Of a DNA stretch of 64,000 nt, positions 26,463 to 38,270 are shown in pieces. The position numbers and the translations under genes are program-made. The notes beneath the pieces were generated by a model. It made no database searches. It was not told where the DNA came from and saw only the letters and a program-made list of their open reading frames with translations. Each line of letters opens with the position of its first letter. The first letter of the stretch is position 1. The stretch comes from Heterodera schachtii (lineage: Eukaryota > Nematoda > Chromadorea > Rhabditida > Heteroderidae): assembly GCA_023374025.1 (NCBI GenBank), contig SIJG01000013.1:2227198-2291197 (forward strand), given 5' to 3'.

Positions 26463-28427
26463 CAAAAATTGTTGTTCTTATGCTGAAATATAGTGACGCT
26501 TTGATTATGGCCTTTCAAAGATTCCGAAGACTTCTGCTTGTTGGAGTGTTTGATGCGAATTTTCTCAAGGAAATGCTCGGAATGGTAAATCGAATGTGTT
26601 CATTTTTCAAAAAAGTGCCGCAAAAGGCCAAAATGTACGGTAATTGGCCAAAGTTTTGCGAGAATCTCGACACTTCCTATGCTCAATTTTCAAAGAAGAG
26701 AAACAAATTTGTACTCAATTTGTTCGACCGTTGCTTATTTGGCAGGGTAATTAATGATAATTAGGGATTCTTTTTTTAGGCACAAAAAATCGCGAAATAA
26801 ACACCTAAAAAGGCAAAAAAAAAAAATCGCAAAATAGGCATCAAATAAGCAGAAAAATAGGCAAAAACATTTTTTTATTAACGCTTTTTAGGTATTAAAA
26901 CCCGTAAAAATTAAATATTTCAATTGTAAATGAAATTATCATAATTTAAAGTTTTTTTCTAGACAAGGAAAAATTTTTAAAACAAAAATTTTTATTAAGA
27001 AAAAAATATATTAAATTTTGGGATTGTTTTTTTTTTTGAAATTTTGTAATTCTTAGGGGTGTATTTTCTGAAATTTTTTTTGGGTCATTTCTTAAGGGTT
27101 TGTTTTTTGTTTTTTTTTAAATTTTACTTCTATATATGTTAGAATCTGCATAGAATGACTCATTTTTGCTGTTAAAATTGCCTGTGATTTATTTTCTGCT
27201 AGTTTTAATCATTAGAATAAAAGTGCGAAATCGAAAATTTGAATTTTCGACTTTTTGTTCGAATTCGGGTCCTGGTTCGGAATTGGTCGAAATGTATGTC
27301 ATATTCGTGCCCAGCGCATTAAATAACCCCTAAAAATGTGTTTTTTTCGGATTTTTATTTATCTAATTGCCGCAATCCTGCAAATAGGCACATTAGGCAC
27401 AAAAATCCCGAAATAGCAAAAATAGGCATTATAAAAGTCATCGTAGCCACCCCAAAGCAAGCGAAAAACGCGTTTTTCGTGCTTATCTTTGCGTATCAAA
27501 TGCGCAAAATTTTAGGCATTTGCTTAAAAAAAGAATCCCTAATGATAATTAATTAATTGAAATATTTGTTATTTTTATGGGTACTTAAAATGTGATGTAA
27601 AATCAGATGTTGCGATACATGAGAATTTATCCTCATTATTGTGGTTTTTGGAGAAGGCAAAAAGGATTTTTTGTAAATGAATTTTGAGAATTTGGTGGTT
27701 TATAAGCAAAAACCCTCAAAAATTATTATTTATTTTTTTTGCCAAAACCTTGTTAATAAAATGGAGTTGACCCTTAAACTGCAAAATTGTTTATTTTTTT
27801 ATCAAAGAATTTAAAATTGGGCTAAATTTTGCAAATTTTCCAAGGGTATTTATCGCAATATTCGTACCACTAAGAAATTTTGAAACAATTTAGGCAAATT
27901 TTCTGAGGTTAAGAGCAAAAAAAAAAAAGAAAGTCTTTCGCAATTCATCCAAAATTTTTAAAACTTTTTTTTTACTATAATTTTAATTTTAATTAATTGG
28001 ATAATTTGAGTTATTTATTAAAACGCTTTAGAACAATAAAAATATGTATATATTATTTTAGGAAATTTGCATTGACCAACAAGCATTTTATTATGTTGAG
28101 CATTTGGTGTTCCAAGTTGAATGGATTGCATCGGACAAATGGTCGACAAGCGCACAAATCAATGGGCACGACCAAAATTTTTTGGCACAAATTGGCCAAA
28201 TTCTTTCCATTTCAAGGGCGAACAAAATAGAGGACAGTCAACCCCCAATTTTATCATACTTTGAGTTGAACGCCCCCACTCTGGGCCGATTGAATGCTTT
28301 ATTTGGACGATTGTGCCAAAATTGGCAAATTTTTGTGGCCAAATTTAACGACAAAAACATTAAATTTAACGCATGGACGAAACTGTGCAAAAAGAATGTG
28401 TTTAAGGACTTTTATCAGCAGAAATGA
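26463..28427 (+). CDS. Two-exon fragment of unrecognised protein
   Basis: Exons 26463-26746 and 28062-28427 (TGA) join in phase (CLFGR/EICIDQQAF) to about 216 residues. The first exon begins after an acceptor (CAATTTAAAG) in phase 1, so an upstream exon is missing. It may be the 23124-25535 gene, although I find no suitable donor there. The content is helical with spaced Trp and Cys (GNWPKFCENLD, RLCQNWQIFVAKFND, WTKLCKK), suggesting a weak internal repeat. No known domain. The intron holds a hAT-type MITE (26762-27541). Confidence 0.5.
26762..27541. mobile_element. hAT-type MITE, 8-bp TSD ATGATAAT
   Basis: Ends TAGGGATTCTTTTTTTAGGC and the complement of TAGGGATTCTTTTTTTAAGC are flanked by exact ATGATAAT (26754-26761, 27542-27549). 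The interior has the GGGGTGTATTTTC module (about 27055). Confidence 0.85.
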
Positions 28428-29255
28428 GGGAACAATTTGAAGAGATGGCAAAGTTATTTTATTTATTTGTTTATTATCTATCAAGTTGTAGGAAAAAGAA
28501 ATGTAAAAGCAGACAAATAGCCAATTGGAAAGATGCGAATTGTATCCCCAAATCCAAATAAATCCGCAAAATAATTGCTTTGTGAAAGAAAAGTCCGAGA
28601 AATGATTTTTTTTTACCATGATCGGGAAAATGGCAAAAAAAGTTTCAATTCAAAAACTTTTGTTCTTTATTACAAGAAACGTATTTTTTGATGGAAATAC
28701 AATAAATGCTGTGGATAAATTGTGGGTTTAGGATAGGGTTTCTGTCTGTTCTCACTTCTAAGAAAAGTTCTGTTTTTTGATCGTGACCAATGTTCTATTT
28801 TCTTAAATTATTCAAATTTTGTAATTTATTGCAAAATGTCATTATCTCGTCTGGCATTTTTTAAATTTGACGAAAAATTTGGTCATTTTTGAACAAATTC
28901 TGTCAAAAACCTAGCCAATATTTCAAAAAATTTCGTTTTCGTCGGTCGAAAAATTTCATTTCGATTTCTCAAATTTTATTTTTTCATTTCAATTTCAATT
29001 TTTTTTTTTGATTTCCGTGCTTGTTCTGCCCGTTGCAATTTGTGCCATAGTTTTTTTAGGATGGTGAGGGGAGAACTGGCACCAAAAAAAGCTGAATGAA
29101 GCATGAATTAACTTGCAAAGCTTCATGGATTGTTTATATGATAAAATTGTAAATCGCATGGGAAACTGTTAAATCAGTTGAAGTGACAAAAGTTGTGCAA
29201 ATAAATATTGTAAAAAGCAAATGGATAATCTCGAGTTTATATGACTCATCATCAA
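28428..29255. other. Intergenic, nothing recognised
   Basis: AT-rich sequence between a gene end on the + strand and the ankyrin gene end on the - strand. I see no RNA gene or repeat family. Confidence 0.4.
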
Positions 29256-32200
29256 TTAGTCATCGTCGTCATCGTTAGCATTGGCAGCAGCGGAGAGGAG
29301 CAAATGGATGCCCAAAAAGCCAATAAGCTGATGGGGCGTAAGACCTGAATGGGTGAAAACGGAAAGCAGATTAAGAAGGAATAAAATTATAGAGCCCCAA
29401 AAATCGAAATTTTATTTGTGTTTTCTCTTCAGTGAAGGTGGTCAAGTGGTGCTGACCGGATAAATGCAGCAACAATTGCCTTATTTCTAGTAAAAGATCT
29501 AGGTTTTTATTCTAGGTTTTGTCAGCCCCTGAAATTTTTGATGCTGACCACGAATCTGACCTTTATTTTTAGCCATAACGTGTTTCACATGAGTTACGTG
29601 AAATTTTATGTGAAAAATTTAAAAATAAAAAAATTTATTTAGGCGACCTAAAGGCAACAAATTTCGTAAAACCTAATCAAAAAACATCATTGATGGCTTT
29701 TAATTTGTTTCCTTACATTTAAGCCGGTTTTGAACCAAAAATGCGAAAACAGAAAAAATTTTAAGTTTCGACTTTTTGTTCGAATTCGGGTTCAAGGTTC
29801 GAATCGGGTCGAAATGGATGTAAGAATCGGATTCTCCGACCGTGAAAACCCCTAAAATGACTTTCAGCATCAAAAATTTCAGGGGGGGGGGGTGACAAAA
29901 CCTAGAAGTACCCGTAAATATTGTTAAAAAATTTATTTGTTCGAATTCGGGGTCGCAATGGAGGTTAGTTTTGTGTTCTGCGCCCCGAAAAAAACATATT
30001 TTTTTTTGTTGTTACTTTTTCCTAACTCACCAGCATTGTTGGGCCGATCAGTGCGCGCGCCTTTGTCAGACAAAAAGCGAGCAATTTCGAAATTGTGCTT
30101 CAACACTGCCCAGTGCAAAGGCGTGTCCCCCTCCGAATCAGTGCTTTCGATGTCCGCGTTGCCCTCCTCAACGAGCAATTTGACTGGAGGAAGGAATAGA
30201 AATGCATTGTCTTTGTTTAGGGCATTTTGCTGTTTCAAGTGGCTGACCAATTGGGAAATGGTCAATGGCAGTCGCCACGTGCAAAGGAGCAGTTCCCTGA
30301 CCACCCGACTTCTCGTTGACATTGGCACCACTGTTCATCAACAATTTGACTGGAAAAAAAACAATAGATTAAACATTTAATAGGGGGAGGGAGGAAGTGG
30401 GGGGGGGGGGGTGCCGAGAAAGACAGGGGGTAATGGTCTGACAAATTTTCACCAAAAATGACGAATTTTGCGATTTTGAGTCGATTTTTTCAGGGGAAAA
30501 AACTTGCACAGATGAAATTTTTAGAATTTGCATGGGTTGAGGTTTTCCGGTTAAACTTTTGCGAAATGTTATACCTCTTTTTTTACAGGACCCGAAACGC
30601 CCTCTCTCCCCCACCCCAATGGGACCGGACCGTCTCCACTACCGTATGGTGTACCGTATCGGACCCCCTTTTCCCCAGATTTGTGAGTGTGCCGCTGACT
30701 GACCAATTTTCAACTGTCCCTCGGCACATGCAATAAGCAGAGGTGTGATCTGATGGTCACTGTCATCCGTCGTCTTTTGGTTGACGTTGGCCCCATTATC
30801 AATCAAAAATTTGCACAATGCAAAATCGCCTTTTTTGACAAAGATATGCAGCGGCGAAATGCCTGAAAGATCGGTTTTTAAATTTAAAATTCTCCCTAAG
30901 GCCTAACTTTAAACGGAAATGCACCACAAATCAATACATTGATCGCGCGCATGTGTGCATTATTTATTTGTTATTTTTCTCACCAATTTTATTCGTCCGA
31001 TCGATGTGCGCACCCTTCGTGATCAAATAGTGGCCAATGTCCAATTTATTTTCCAGCAAAGCATAGACCAACGCCGTGTCCCCATCAGAATCAGTGCTTT
31101 CGATGTCCGCCCCGGCTCTCTCCAAGAAGAATTTGACTAAAATTCACAAACAAATACATATTCACTGACTTTGCCATTTAAAAACTAATTGCAAAGGTCG
31201 TTAATTAGTGTAATTTAAAAGCCATACATGTGCAAGGGGTGTCTCAGGCCAAGGGCCGTACGGCGGACGATTGAGCCAGGGGGGGGGGGTGTCTCGGGAC
31301 CGATTTTTCATACGAAGGTCCAAAATTTTCTCCGACGACGACCTTTACGAACGAGGGGGGGGGGGGGGGGGGGTGTCCAAGGCCTCTTACGACGAGGGGG
31401 GGGGGGGGGGGGGGGTGTGTCGAGACACCCCTCGAGACACCCCTTGCACATGTATGTTAAAAGCAGCTCGTCCCTCGCCCCCGCACATTTCCAATGAAAA
31501 TATTAGAAAACCGTATTTTTTGTTGCTGATTTCTTAAAGCTCAAAAAAATTTTTTTACAGTTTTAAAAATTCAAGTTTAAAACCCAGAATTCTCAAAAAA
31601 GCAAAAAAAATTAATTTTTTTTTTAATCCGAATTTTTCAAACACTTACCAACTGGCAAATGGCCATTGCCACACGCAATGTGCAAAGGCACAATGCCACG
31701 TTTGTCCTTACTCCTCTGATTCACTTTGGCACCCTTCGCGACCAACAATTTGCACATCGCCAAATTGCCTTTTTGGGCAGCGAAATGAAGTGGTGAAATG
31801 ATGTCTTAAAGGAAGTTCAAATCAAAATGAAAGGGGGGGGGGGGACAGAAATTTTTGGCGAAGGGATTAAGTCATGTAAATGGACGACCTTCTTTTTGAT
31901 TTTAAAAACGTTTTTTGCGGCGCGCTTTTCAAAAAAAAAACACCCGGTAAACACATGACCCCAACCATGAAAAAGGGGACGCACTTTTGAAGACAATGAC
32001 TCACTTTGCTTCTTTTCGTCGCGAATAAAAGTGCCAAATTCATTGGGATTCTGTCCATTTTCCAACTGAAAAGCAGGAATTACAGCGATTTAACAACTAA
32101 TTGTTGTGCCTATTACCATAATTTCCACCAGTTTTGTCTGTTCCCTGAGAAGCGCAGCCCAAAATGGCGAAAGTTTGTCTGAATTTGAAATGGAAAAATA

Positions 32201-33430
32201 AAAAAAATGAATCAATGAGACGGCATTTGGCACACTGACTCATCGTGACGAGTCGAATTGTGACGGAATCGGTGCCATCGGTTGGACGAATTGCGCTCTT
32301 TTCCAACTAAAAAGTGCAAAAAACAAAACAAATAAAACCCATGAGAAGGACAAAACAACAAAAAAAATGATCAGTCCGCCCGCGCGCTCTTTACACCCGC
32401 TGGGAATTCTTCGTTCATCCAAATTTCGGTTTTTTAAGAAATTTTAAAATCGGAGGGGGGGGGGGGGGGAGGGGTAGCACTAATGATAGCACTAATGAAA
32501 ACTGCTTATGAACAAAAAAAATTGTTGTGCACTGGCGTGGGGTCCCCTCCACGCCAAATTCTGAACGCGTTGGTGGTCAATGGTTTCGAGAAACAACAAA
32601 ACGAAAAATTGAATTGCTGTTTGCCCTACCAAAAGTTTGGCCACCTCCGTTTGGTCATTTTGTGCCGCTACGTCCAGCAAAGTCGCCCCATTCTCTGTGG
32701 CCGCCAGCAAACGCTTCAATTCGACGGCATCGCATCCGCTGAGAATGACACGCATCCGCGCGACGCCGCCACTTTTGGCCAAAGTGAACAGCAATTTGAG
32801 CTGGAAAACGCGGCTAAATTTATTAATAGCCCACCCCTACCTCCAATTCAAAACACGTAAATGCCAAATTATGGCAATTATGAATTATCCTACACTCGAG
32901 AATTATGCCAGAACTCGGATTCGGAAGAAATCGGAAAATTTGCACCAATCCGTGTATCCCAAGCAAAAAAAAAAAAAAAGTAAATTGGTGGGGGGGGGAG
33001 GGAGGGCAATCGGCGATTTATGACAGAAAAACACATTTCTGAGTGTTTTTGGGACTTGAATAAATCCAAAGGGATTTGTTATGGACGTCTAAATTTTGTT
33101 TTGCCATACTTTTTCGCTCTCATTGGCCATCTCTTTGTTTTGAGTGCCGGTCGCTTTTGGCTGCTGCTCCGTTTGAACAATCGCCTCACAAAATGCCGCC
33201 GCCATTGGCGAACGGTTGGTAACGGGCACAGTAGAGGACGGAGAGGGCACAGGGGCGACAATGGCGGAATTCTGTCGCTGCTGACCATCGACGATGCTGC
33301 CACTTTCGCTGTTGTCGGCCGTGCCGTTTTTGGGCCCATCAGAAGCGAAAGTCGAAAAAATGGAGAAAATGACAAAGGACGGACAGAGCACGAAGAGAAA
33401 GAAAACGAAGAAATCGACAAGAAGCAACAT
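29256..33430 (-). CDS. Secreted ankyrin-repeat protein
   Basis: Eleven exons, all in phase, 497 residues: 33430-33110, 32800-32630, 32306-32240, 32178-32117, 32065-32005, 31804-31649, 31136-30984, 30862-30704, 30349-30248, 30183-30031, 29344-29256 (TAA). Exon 1 has a hydrophobic N-terminus (FFVFFLFVLCPSFVIFSIF, about residues 1-30) and a Ser/Pro/Gln linker. Ankyrin repeats follow: SPLHFAAQKGNLAMCKLLV, GIVPLHIACGNGHLP, DTALVYALLENKLDIGHYL, SPLHIFVKKGDFALCKFL, APLHVATAIDHFP, DTPLHWAVLKHNFEIARFL. The tail ends in acidic DDDDD. Ankyrin units are binding scaffolds; with a leader and no second membrane segment, I infer export. The leader is long and could instead be a signal anchor. Exons 7-10 are phase 1-1 and repeat a VKxxLxxxGA(N/D) start, indicating internal exon duplication. 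Introns contain MITEs and G tracts. Confidence 0.82.
29512..29905. mobile_element. Terminal inverted repeat element in ankyrin last intron
   Basis: CTAGGTTTTGTCA with CTGAAATTTTTGATGCTGA at the left is mirrored at the right (TCAGCATCAAAAATTTCAG, a G tract, TGACAAAACCTAG). No clear target duplication. Confidence 0.65.
31223..31456. mobile_element. 234-bp MITE, perfect 23-bp TIRs, 8-bp TSD TTAAAAGC
   Basis: Both ends begin CATACATGTGCAAGGGGTGT in opposite orientation, with identity over 23 bp, and are flanked by exact TTAAAAGC (31215-31222, 31457-31464). The interior has two long G tracts and repeated GGTGTC. It lies in the ankyrin intron between exons 6 and 7. The perfect ends suggest a recent insertion. 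Confidence 0.92.
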
Positions 33431-33560
33431 TTTAAGCTAAACGATGTGAAAATGATAAGAAAAAATTTAACTGTTTTGATTAAATTTTAAAGAAGTTAAT
33501 TATTTTGTGGGCCGGCGTTAACCGATAGGTGCCTCCTGCAGGGAATTTTCAAAAATTATG

Positions 33561-34255
33561 GAAGAAATTTGGGCAATCTTTCGGAATTGCGGTCCCGAAA
33601 AAATTTTTTTTTTTAAATTCGTAAGGCACTTTTTCTAGGCTTAAAAAAATATGCTAATCACGAATATGAACTCGGATTTTGAAAATCTTTGATTATTGTC
33701 TATGATTTTTTATCGAATATTGATTTCTGAAATTTTTTAAATCTATTTTCTGGGGTAAAAAAAAATACGTTGATCACGAGTGTTACTCGTATTTTACGAT
33801 AGTTCAAAAGCTGAAACACCGATCCGAACTTTGGTCAAATGAAAAGGTGTCGCAATATTTGATGACTAAAACAAAACAAATAGTCAAATGAAGATTGTCG
33901 TAAACAATTGGTGTTGAAAGCAAAACAAGCGGGCAAGCAGATCTGCGGGAAGAAAACAACGGATGCCTTCGATAATATTTTGGCCCAAATTGCGCTCTTT
34001 TATCACGTGAATAACTGACAAACATTTGAATTGAGTCGGATTCGTGATCAACGTATTTTTTACCCCAGAAAATAGATTAAAAAAATTTCAGAAATCAAAT
34101 ATTCGATAAAAAATCATAGACAATAATCAAAGATTTTCAAAACCGAGTTCATATTCGTGATTAGCGTATTTTTAAGGCTCGAAAAAGTGCCTTACGAATT
34201 AAAAAAATCTTCTTTTCTGGACCGCTCCGAAAGATTGCCGAAATTCTTGCTCAAT
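33561..34255. mobile_element. Foldback element, arms about 210-230 bp
   Basis: The left arm (about 33561-33790, with TTCGTAAGGCACTTTTTC and CTAATCACGAATATGAACTC) is repeated in inverted form at about 34037-34255. The central part (about 33790-34036) is unique. No target duplication was seen. Confidence 0.75.
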
Positions 34256-34299
34256 TGCACTTTACACGACCATAAAAAAATTACAAAGTTGTACATAAC

Positions 34300-34884
34300 T
34301 ATGGCTGGGAATTTAAGTCAAATGACTATTTTTTGCTGACTCTAAATGGCCTTAAAATGGCTTAAAAAGTGTTCTAAACATTGTTTGAAGCTTCTAACAT
34401 GCTTTTGTGACTTTTTTTTTGTTGACTTTTTTACACTTTTATGACTTTTTTCGTGACTTTTTTGACTTTTGAGGCCAAGTTTGAAATTCACCAATGAAAA
34501 TGCCGAAAAATACAAAGAAAATTCCGAAAATTAAAATTTCGGTCGGTGAAAAGGCAATGAAAACTGGATGAACTTTTTCTTAATTGTTGGAAGAATCACT
34601 TTTTTTTATGCATATTTTAGGTACATATTTATAAAATTAAGTGCCTAAAAATCCGATCTCTATTTATAAGATGTTATTCTATAAATCGTTAAAAATGGGA
34701 TTTTTTTAACTTTTGCCTATTTTTCAGAAATTTTTTGCATTTTTTCATGCTTTTTTGGATTTTTTTGTGACTTTTAGGCTATTTTACTTTTTTGCGTTTT
34801 TTATGACTTTTTTGTGACTTTTTGGCGATTTTTTATGACTGTTTTAGTCGACTTTTTGAATAGTGACTTAAATTCCCAGCCCTA
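34300..34884. mobile_element. MITE with TA(T/G)GGCTGGGAATTTAAGT ends
   Basis: The left end TATGGCTGGGAATTTAAGTC and the complement of the right end TAGGGCTGGGAATTTAAGTC match in 19 of 20 bases. The interior is rich in GACTTTTTT. The flanks TACATAAC and GTTATAAG do not match. It abuts the next element. Confidence 0.7.
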
Positions 34885-35502
34885 GTTATAAGTAGGGCTG
34901 CGACTTTTAGTGACCAAAAATCTCGAAATAGTTAACTAAAATAGTGAGTAAAAATGCCGAAATAGTGACAAAATAGTGACAAAAAGTCCAAAATAGTGAC
35001 GAATAGTGACATAATTTTCAGCCAAAAATTGAGCAAAAATAATTTTTTATTCACTGAAGGCAGTTGCAAATGATGTAAATTTCCTTTCTAATATTTTCTT
35101 GGCAAATATTGACATTTTTTAAACCAAAAATTTTGTCAAGAAAAAAAATTTGGGGGAAAAATTTTTATGAACATTTTCCAATTCTTAGTGGTATTTTTTG
35201 AAAAAAAATTTTAGGTCGATTCTTAGGGGTGCATTTTTTGAAATTTTTTTGGTCGATTCTTAGGGGTGTATTTTTTGGTTTTATTGCATTTTTGTTAAGG
35301 AATTTTCCAAAAAATGCAGAAATAGTGAAAAAATAGTGACAAAACGCCAAAATAGTGATTTTTAACTATTTTAGTGACGAAGTCGCCAAAATAATGATTT
35401 CTAGTGACCGATAGTGACATCAGAATCGAAAATTTTTAATGCAGAAATGCGTTTTTTGAGCTCCTTTCTTCAAATCAATTGAGCAAAAAATTTAGTTAAA
35501 AC

Positions 35503-36011
35503 CAGGGCGGCCAAGTTTTTTTTTTCAAAAAAAGGACAAACGAGGCTAAAACAAAGATTTTGACCCCAAAAAAAAGATTTTTTCTTAAACTGATTGTAAG
35601 CGCGTAGGAAACGCAATAAAGACATGAAAAATCGACTTAAAACAACATTTTATTAGCGTAAAAACATAGCCTGTCAACTGAAAGTTTTCAAAATCAGCAT
35701 TTTGCGGACAAAAAATCATCATTTTGGAAAAATTTTTTCAAAATTTAAAAAATCAATAAAAATGTTTTTTTGCGAAACTATGGGGGGGGGGGCCGGCGGT
35801 GCCGAAAGGCGCCGCCGGGAAAATTTTTTGAAATTGGGGCTTTTTGTAGCATTTTTACCAGCGAAATAAATAATTAAGCACAAGAAAATTTAAAAAGTTT
35901 GGGAAGCCTAAAATAAAGGACAATCTTTAAAAAAAGGACATTTTATTTTTCAAAGATCCGGCCCCTCCAAAAAAGGACAAATCTTTAAAAAAAGGACACT
36001 TGGCCGCCCTG
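35503..36011. mobile_element. Nested hAT-type MITE, 8-bp TSD GTTAAAAC
   Basis: Ends CAGGGCGGCCAAGT and ACTTGGCCGCCCTG are flanked by exact GTTAAAAC (35495-35502, 36012-36019), inside the 34893-36037 element. It carries AAAAAAGGACA repeats and a GC hairpin copy at 35795-35816. Confidence 0.92.
35795..35816 (+). repeat. GC-rich hairpin monomer copy
   Basis: GGCGGTGCC, GAAA loop, GGCGCCGCC, then GGGAAAATTTT. It lies inside the nested MITE. Confidence 0.8.
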
Positions 36012-36462
36012 GTTAAAACCTAAAAGTCGCAGCCCTAGTTATAAGCAAAAAATTCCGAAAAATTTAGACTCACTAATTTTGTCACTTACTTTTTTAAACA
36101 CAATAAAATTTTTGAAATTTAATAGAATATTAGAGAAATCTTTCGCCTATCTAATCATATTAAGGATGATATGAATTAATTGAATTTTAGACATTTTTTA
36201 TGCATTTAAACGATCTCACATTTTTGTATGACCATAAACATATAAAGCATTTTATTCCTTAGTAACTTTTTTTTTTGAGAAACAACCAAGTTTAATTTTC
36301 TTGATATGATTAGATAGGCCAAAGATTTCTCTATTATTCTCTTGAATTTCAAAAAATTTTATTTAGTTTTAAAAAAGTTAGGGACAAAATTTGTGAGTCT
36401 AAATTTTTCGGAATTTTTTGGTTATAACGTTGTAATTTTTTTATCTATTTAAAATTATAATA

Positions 36463-37046
36463 TTAGGGTTATAAATTATATGGACTAAAAAACACCAAAT
36501 ATGGACATAAAATATGGACTAAAAATACCCGAAATATGGACAAAAAAGCTCAAATGTCCATAACAAAATATGGACTAAAAAGTGCCAAAATACAAATTTT
36601 AAACCCTCAAAAATTCCAAAAAATGTCAATATTCAAATTTGCGTAAACAAAGTTAAAAAACCCTAAACTATTATAAAATACCAACTATTAAATGCTAGCT
36701 TCACTATTGCAAACCAAAACATATTAAGCTTATTTGGTAATAATCTCATTCTGTTGTCAGCGCAAATTTTCGAAAGCAAACAAAATACCCAAAAAAATTT
36801 CCAAAACTTGCAAAAACTTTTTTGGGGTGTATTTTTTTTAATTTCCAAAAAGTCGATCTTTAGGCGTGTATTTTCACGTTTTTTTTTTTTTGCATTTTTC
36901 TTGAAAAATTGGCCAAAATATGGACTAAAAACGTAAAAATGGCGAAATATGGAACCCTCAACAAATCTAAAAATTTTAACGTAGAAATGCTATTTTTGAG
37001 CTCCTTTCTTCATAGCATATGCGCAGAAAAAATAGTAAATCCATAT
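36463..37046. mobile_element. MITE with TAGGGTTATAAATTATATGG ends
   Basis: The ends are perfect inverted repeats over 21 bp. The interior has TATGGACTAAAAA repeats and AATTTTAACGTAGAAATGC, shared with 21155-21695 and 46329-47373. No matching target duplication. Confidence 0.75.
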
Positions 37047-38270
37047 AATTTATAACCCTAATTGTCGAAATCACGCGCAGACAGCGAAAAAAAAAAGCGA
37101 AATAGTTTACTGTCGAAATCACCTGTCACGCCTTTTAGTACAAGTCTGTTTACAAACGACTAAAATTTTCAAACTTTTCGGCACCTAACGGTACCGCCGC
37201 CTCTTTCCAATCTTTTAAGGAACCAAGAATTTTTAAAAATTTAAAATCTAAGTTATACAGTAGTGAGCAAAAGTTAGGCCGCGCAGGCAAACAAATGAAA
37301 AATGTGCTATGTATATTTATCTTTTGTTCATCATTATACCGTAATATTAGGTATTTTTATAGCGGTTTTTATGGGCTTTTTAATGATGTTAAATATGAAA
37401 CAACTGAAAATCTCAAAATGGCTTGAAATCGAAATTCAAAAAAAAAATTCATAGGGGGTTGGGAAATTTTAAATCATTCATTTTTGAGTTGTCCAATTTT
37501 GACCCCATCTCTATCTCAGCGGATTTCGGTAGAAATTTTGTGTTCTTTCCAATTGCCTTACTTATATTTTGCATAAAAATTTCCAAACCCCTATGAATTT
37601 TAATCGAAAATTGTATTAGCATGTAATTTTCCAGATTTTTTGGCATGTTTTTGGTTGAAATTATGACTTTGAAATTTCTGATTTTTAGGTGTAGTTTAAA
37701 AAAATGTTTTTAAGAATGTTAATAAGTTTTCAAGTTATAAAACCTACTAGCAATTTTCAAGATAAAAAATAAATTACATTTTACTTTAAGAAATTCTTAA
37801 TAAAATATAACAATAACATTAATGTTCCAGTGAGGGGACTGGACGAAGTCGTAAACTGATAAACGAATATAATCTTAGCCATTAGACCATATGCCCACTT
37901 GCGCTGATCAATTTTTTAAATTTTTCTGCTTCCCAATTTTCTTCCATTATTTGGTACTCAATCAGCTATACCAGCTTATTTTTTGACGCATAAAGGCGGG
38001 AGTCCGCAAAGCCTTTCTTATGCCTAAAACTCAAATTTACCTTTAGTCATTTGGGATTTTGGTGGATTAAATGCCAAAAATAGTTTTATTACAGAAGACA
38101 GACAAATCAAACATCTGGGAAACCGAGTAAATACAGACCCAAAAAGAAAAATGCCATGCGATTATCCGTCCCCTCCCCCAGCAGAAGTGCCAATCTGTCC
38201 ATCTCTTCTCATTCGTTTTGTCACTCTTTTTCCTTCTCATTGCGTTTGTTACCCTTCGACTTTTGCTTTT

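Larger units (their letters stand above)
34893..36037. mobile_element. hAT-type MITE, 8-bp TSD GTTATAAG, host of a nested element
   Basis: Ends TAGGGCTGCGACTTTTAG and CTAAAAGTCGCAGCCCTA are flanked by exact GTTATAAG (34885-34892, 36038-36045). The interior repeats AATAGTGAC and two GATTCTTAGGGGTG blocks. A different element (35503-36011) is inserted near its right end. Confidence 0.92.
33431..38270. other. Gene-free transposon-dense stretch
   Basis: No exon chain is supported. It is filled by the foldback 33561-34255, the elements at 34300-34884, 34893-36037 (with one nested inside) and 36463-37046, and a CAGTAGTGAGCAAAAGTT end near 37258 related to the 9319 foldback. Confidence 0.6.

Noticed and set aside
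37826..37925. Possible tRNA on the minus strand
   Set aside because: An A-box-like TGGTCTAATGG is present but there is no acceptable B box and no acceptor stem pairing.
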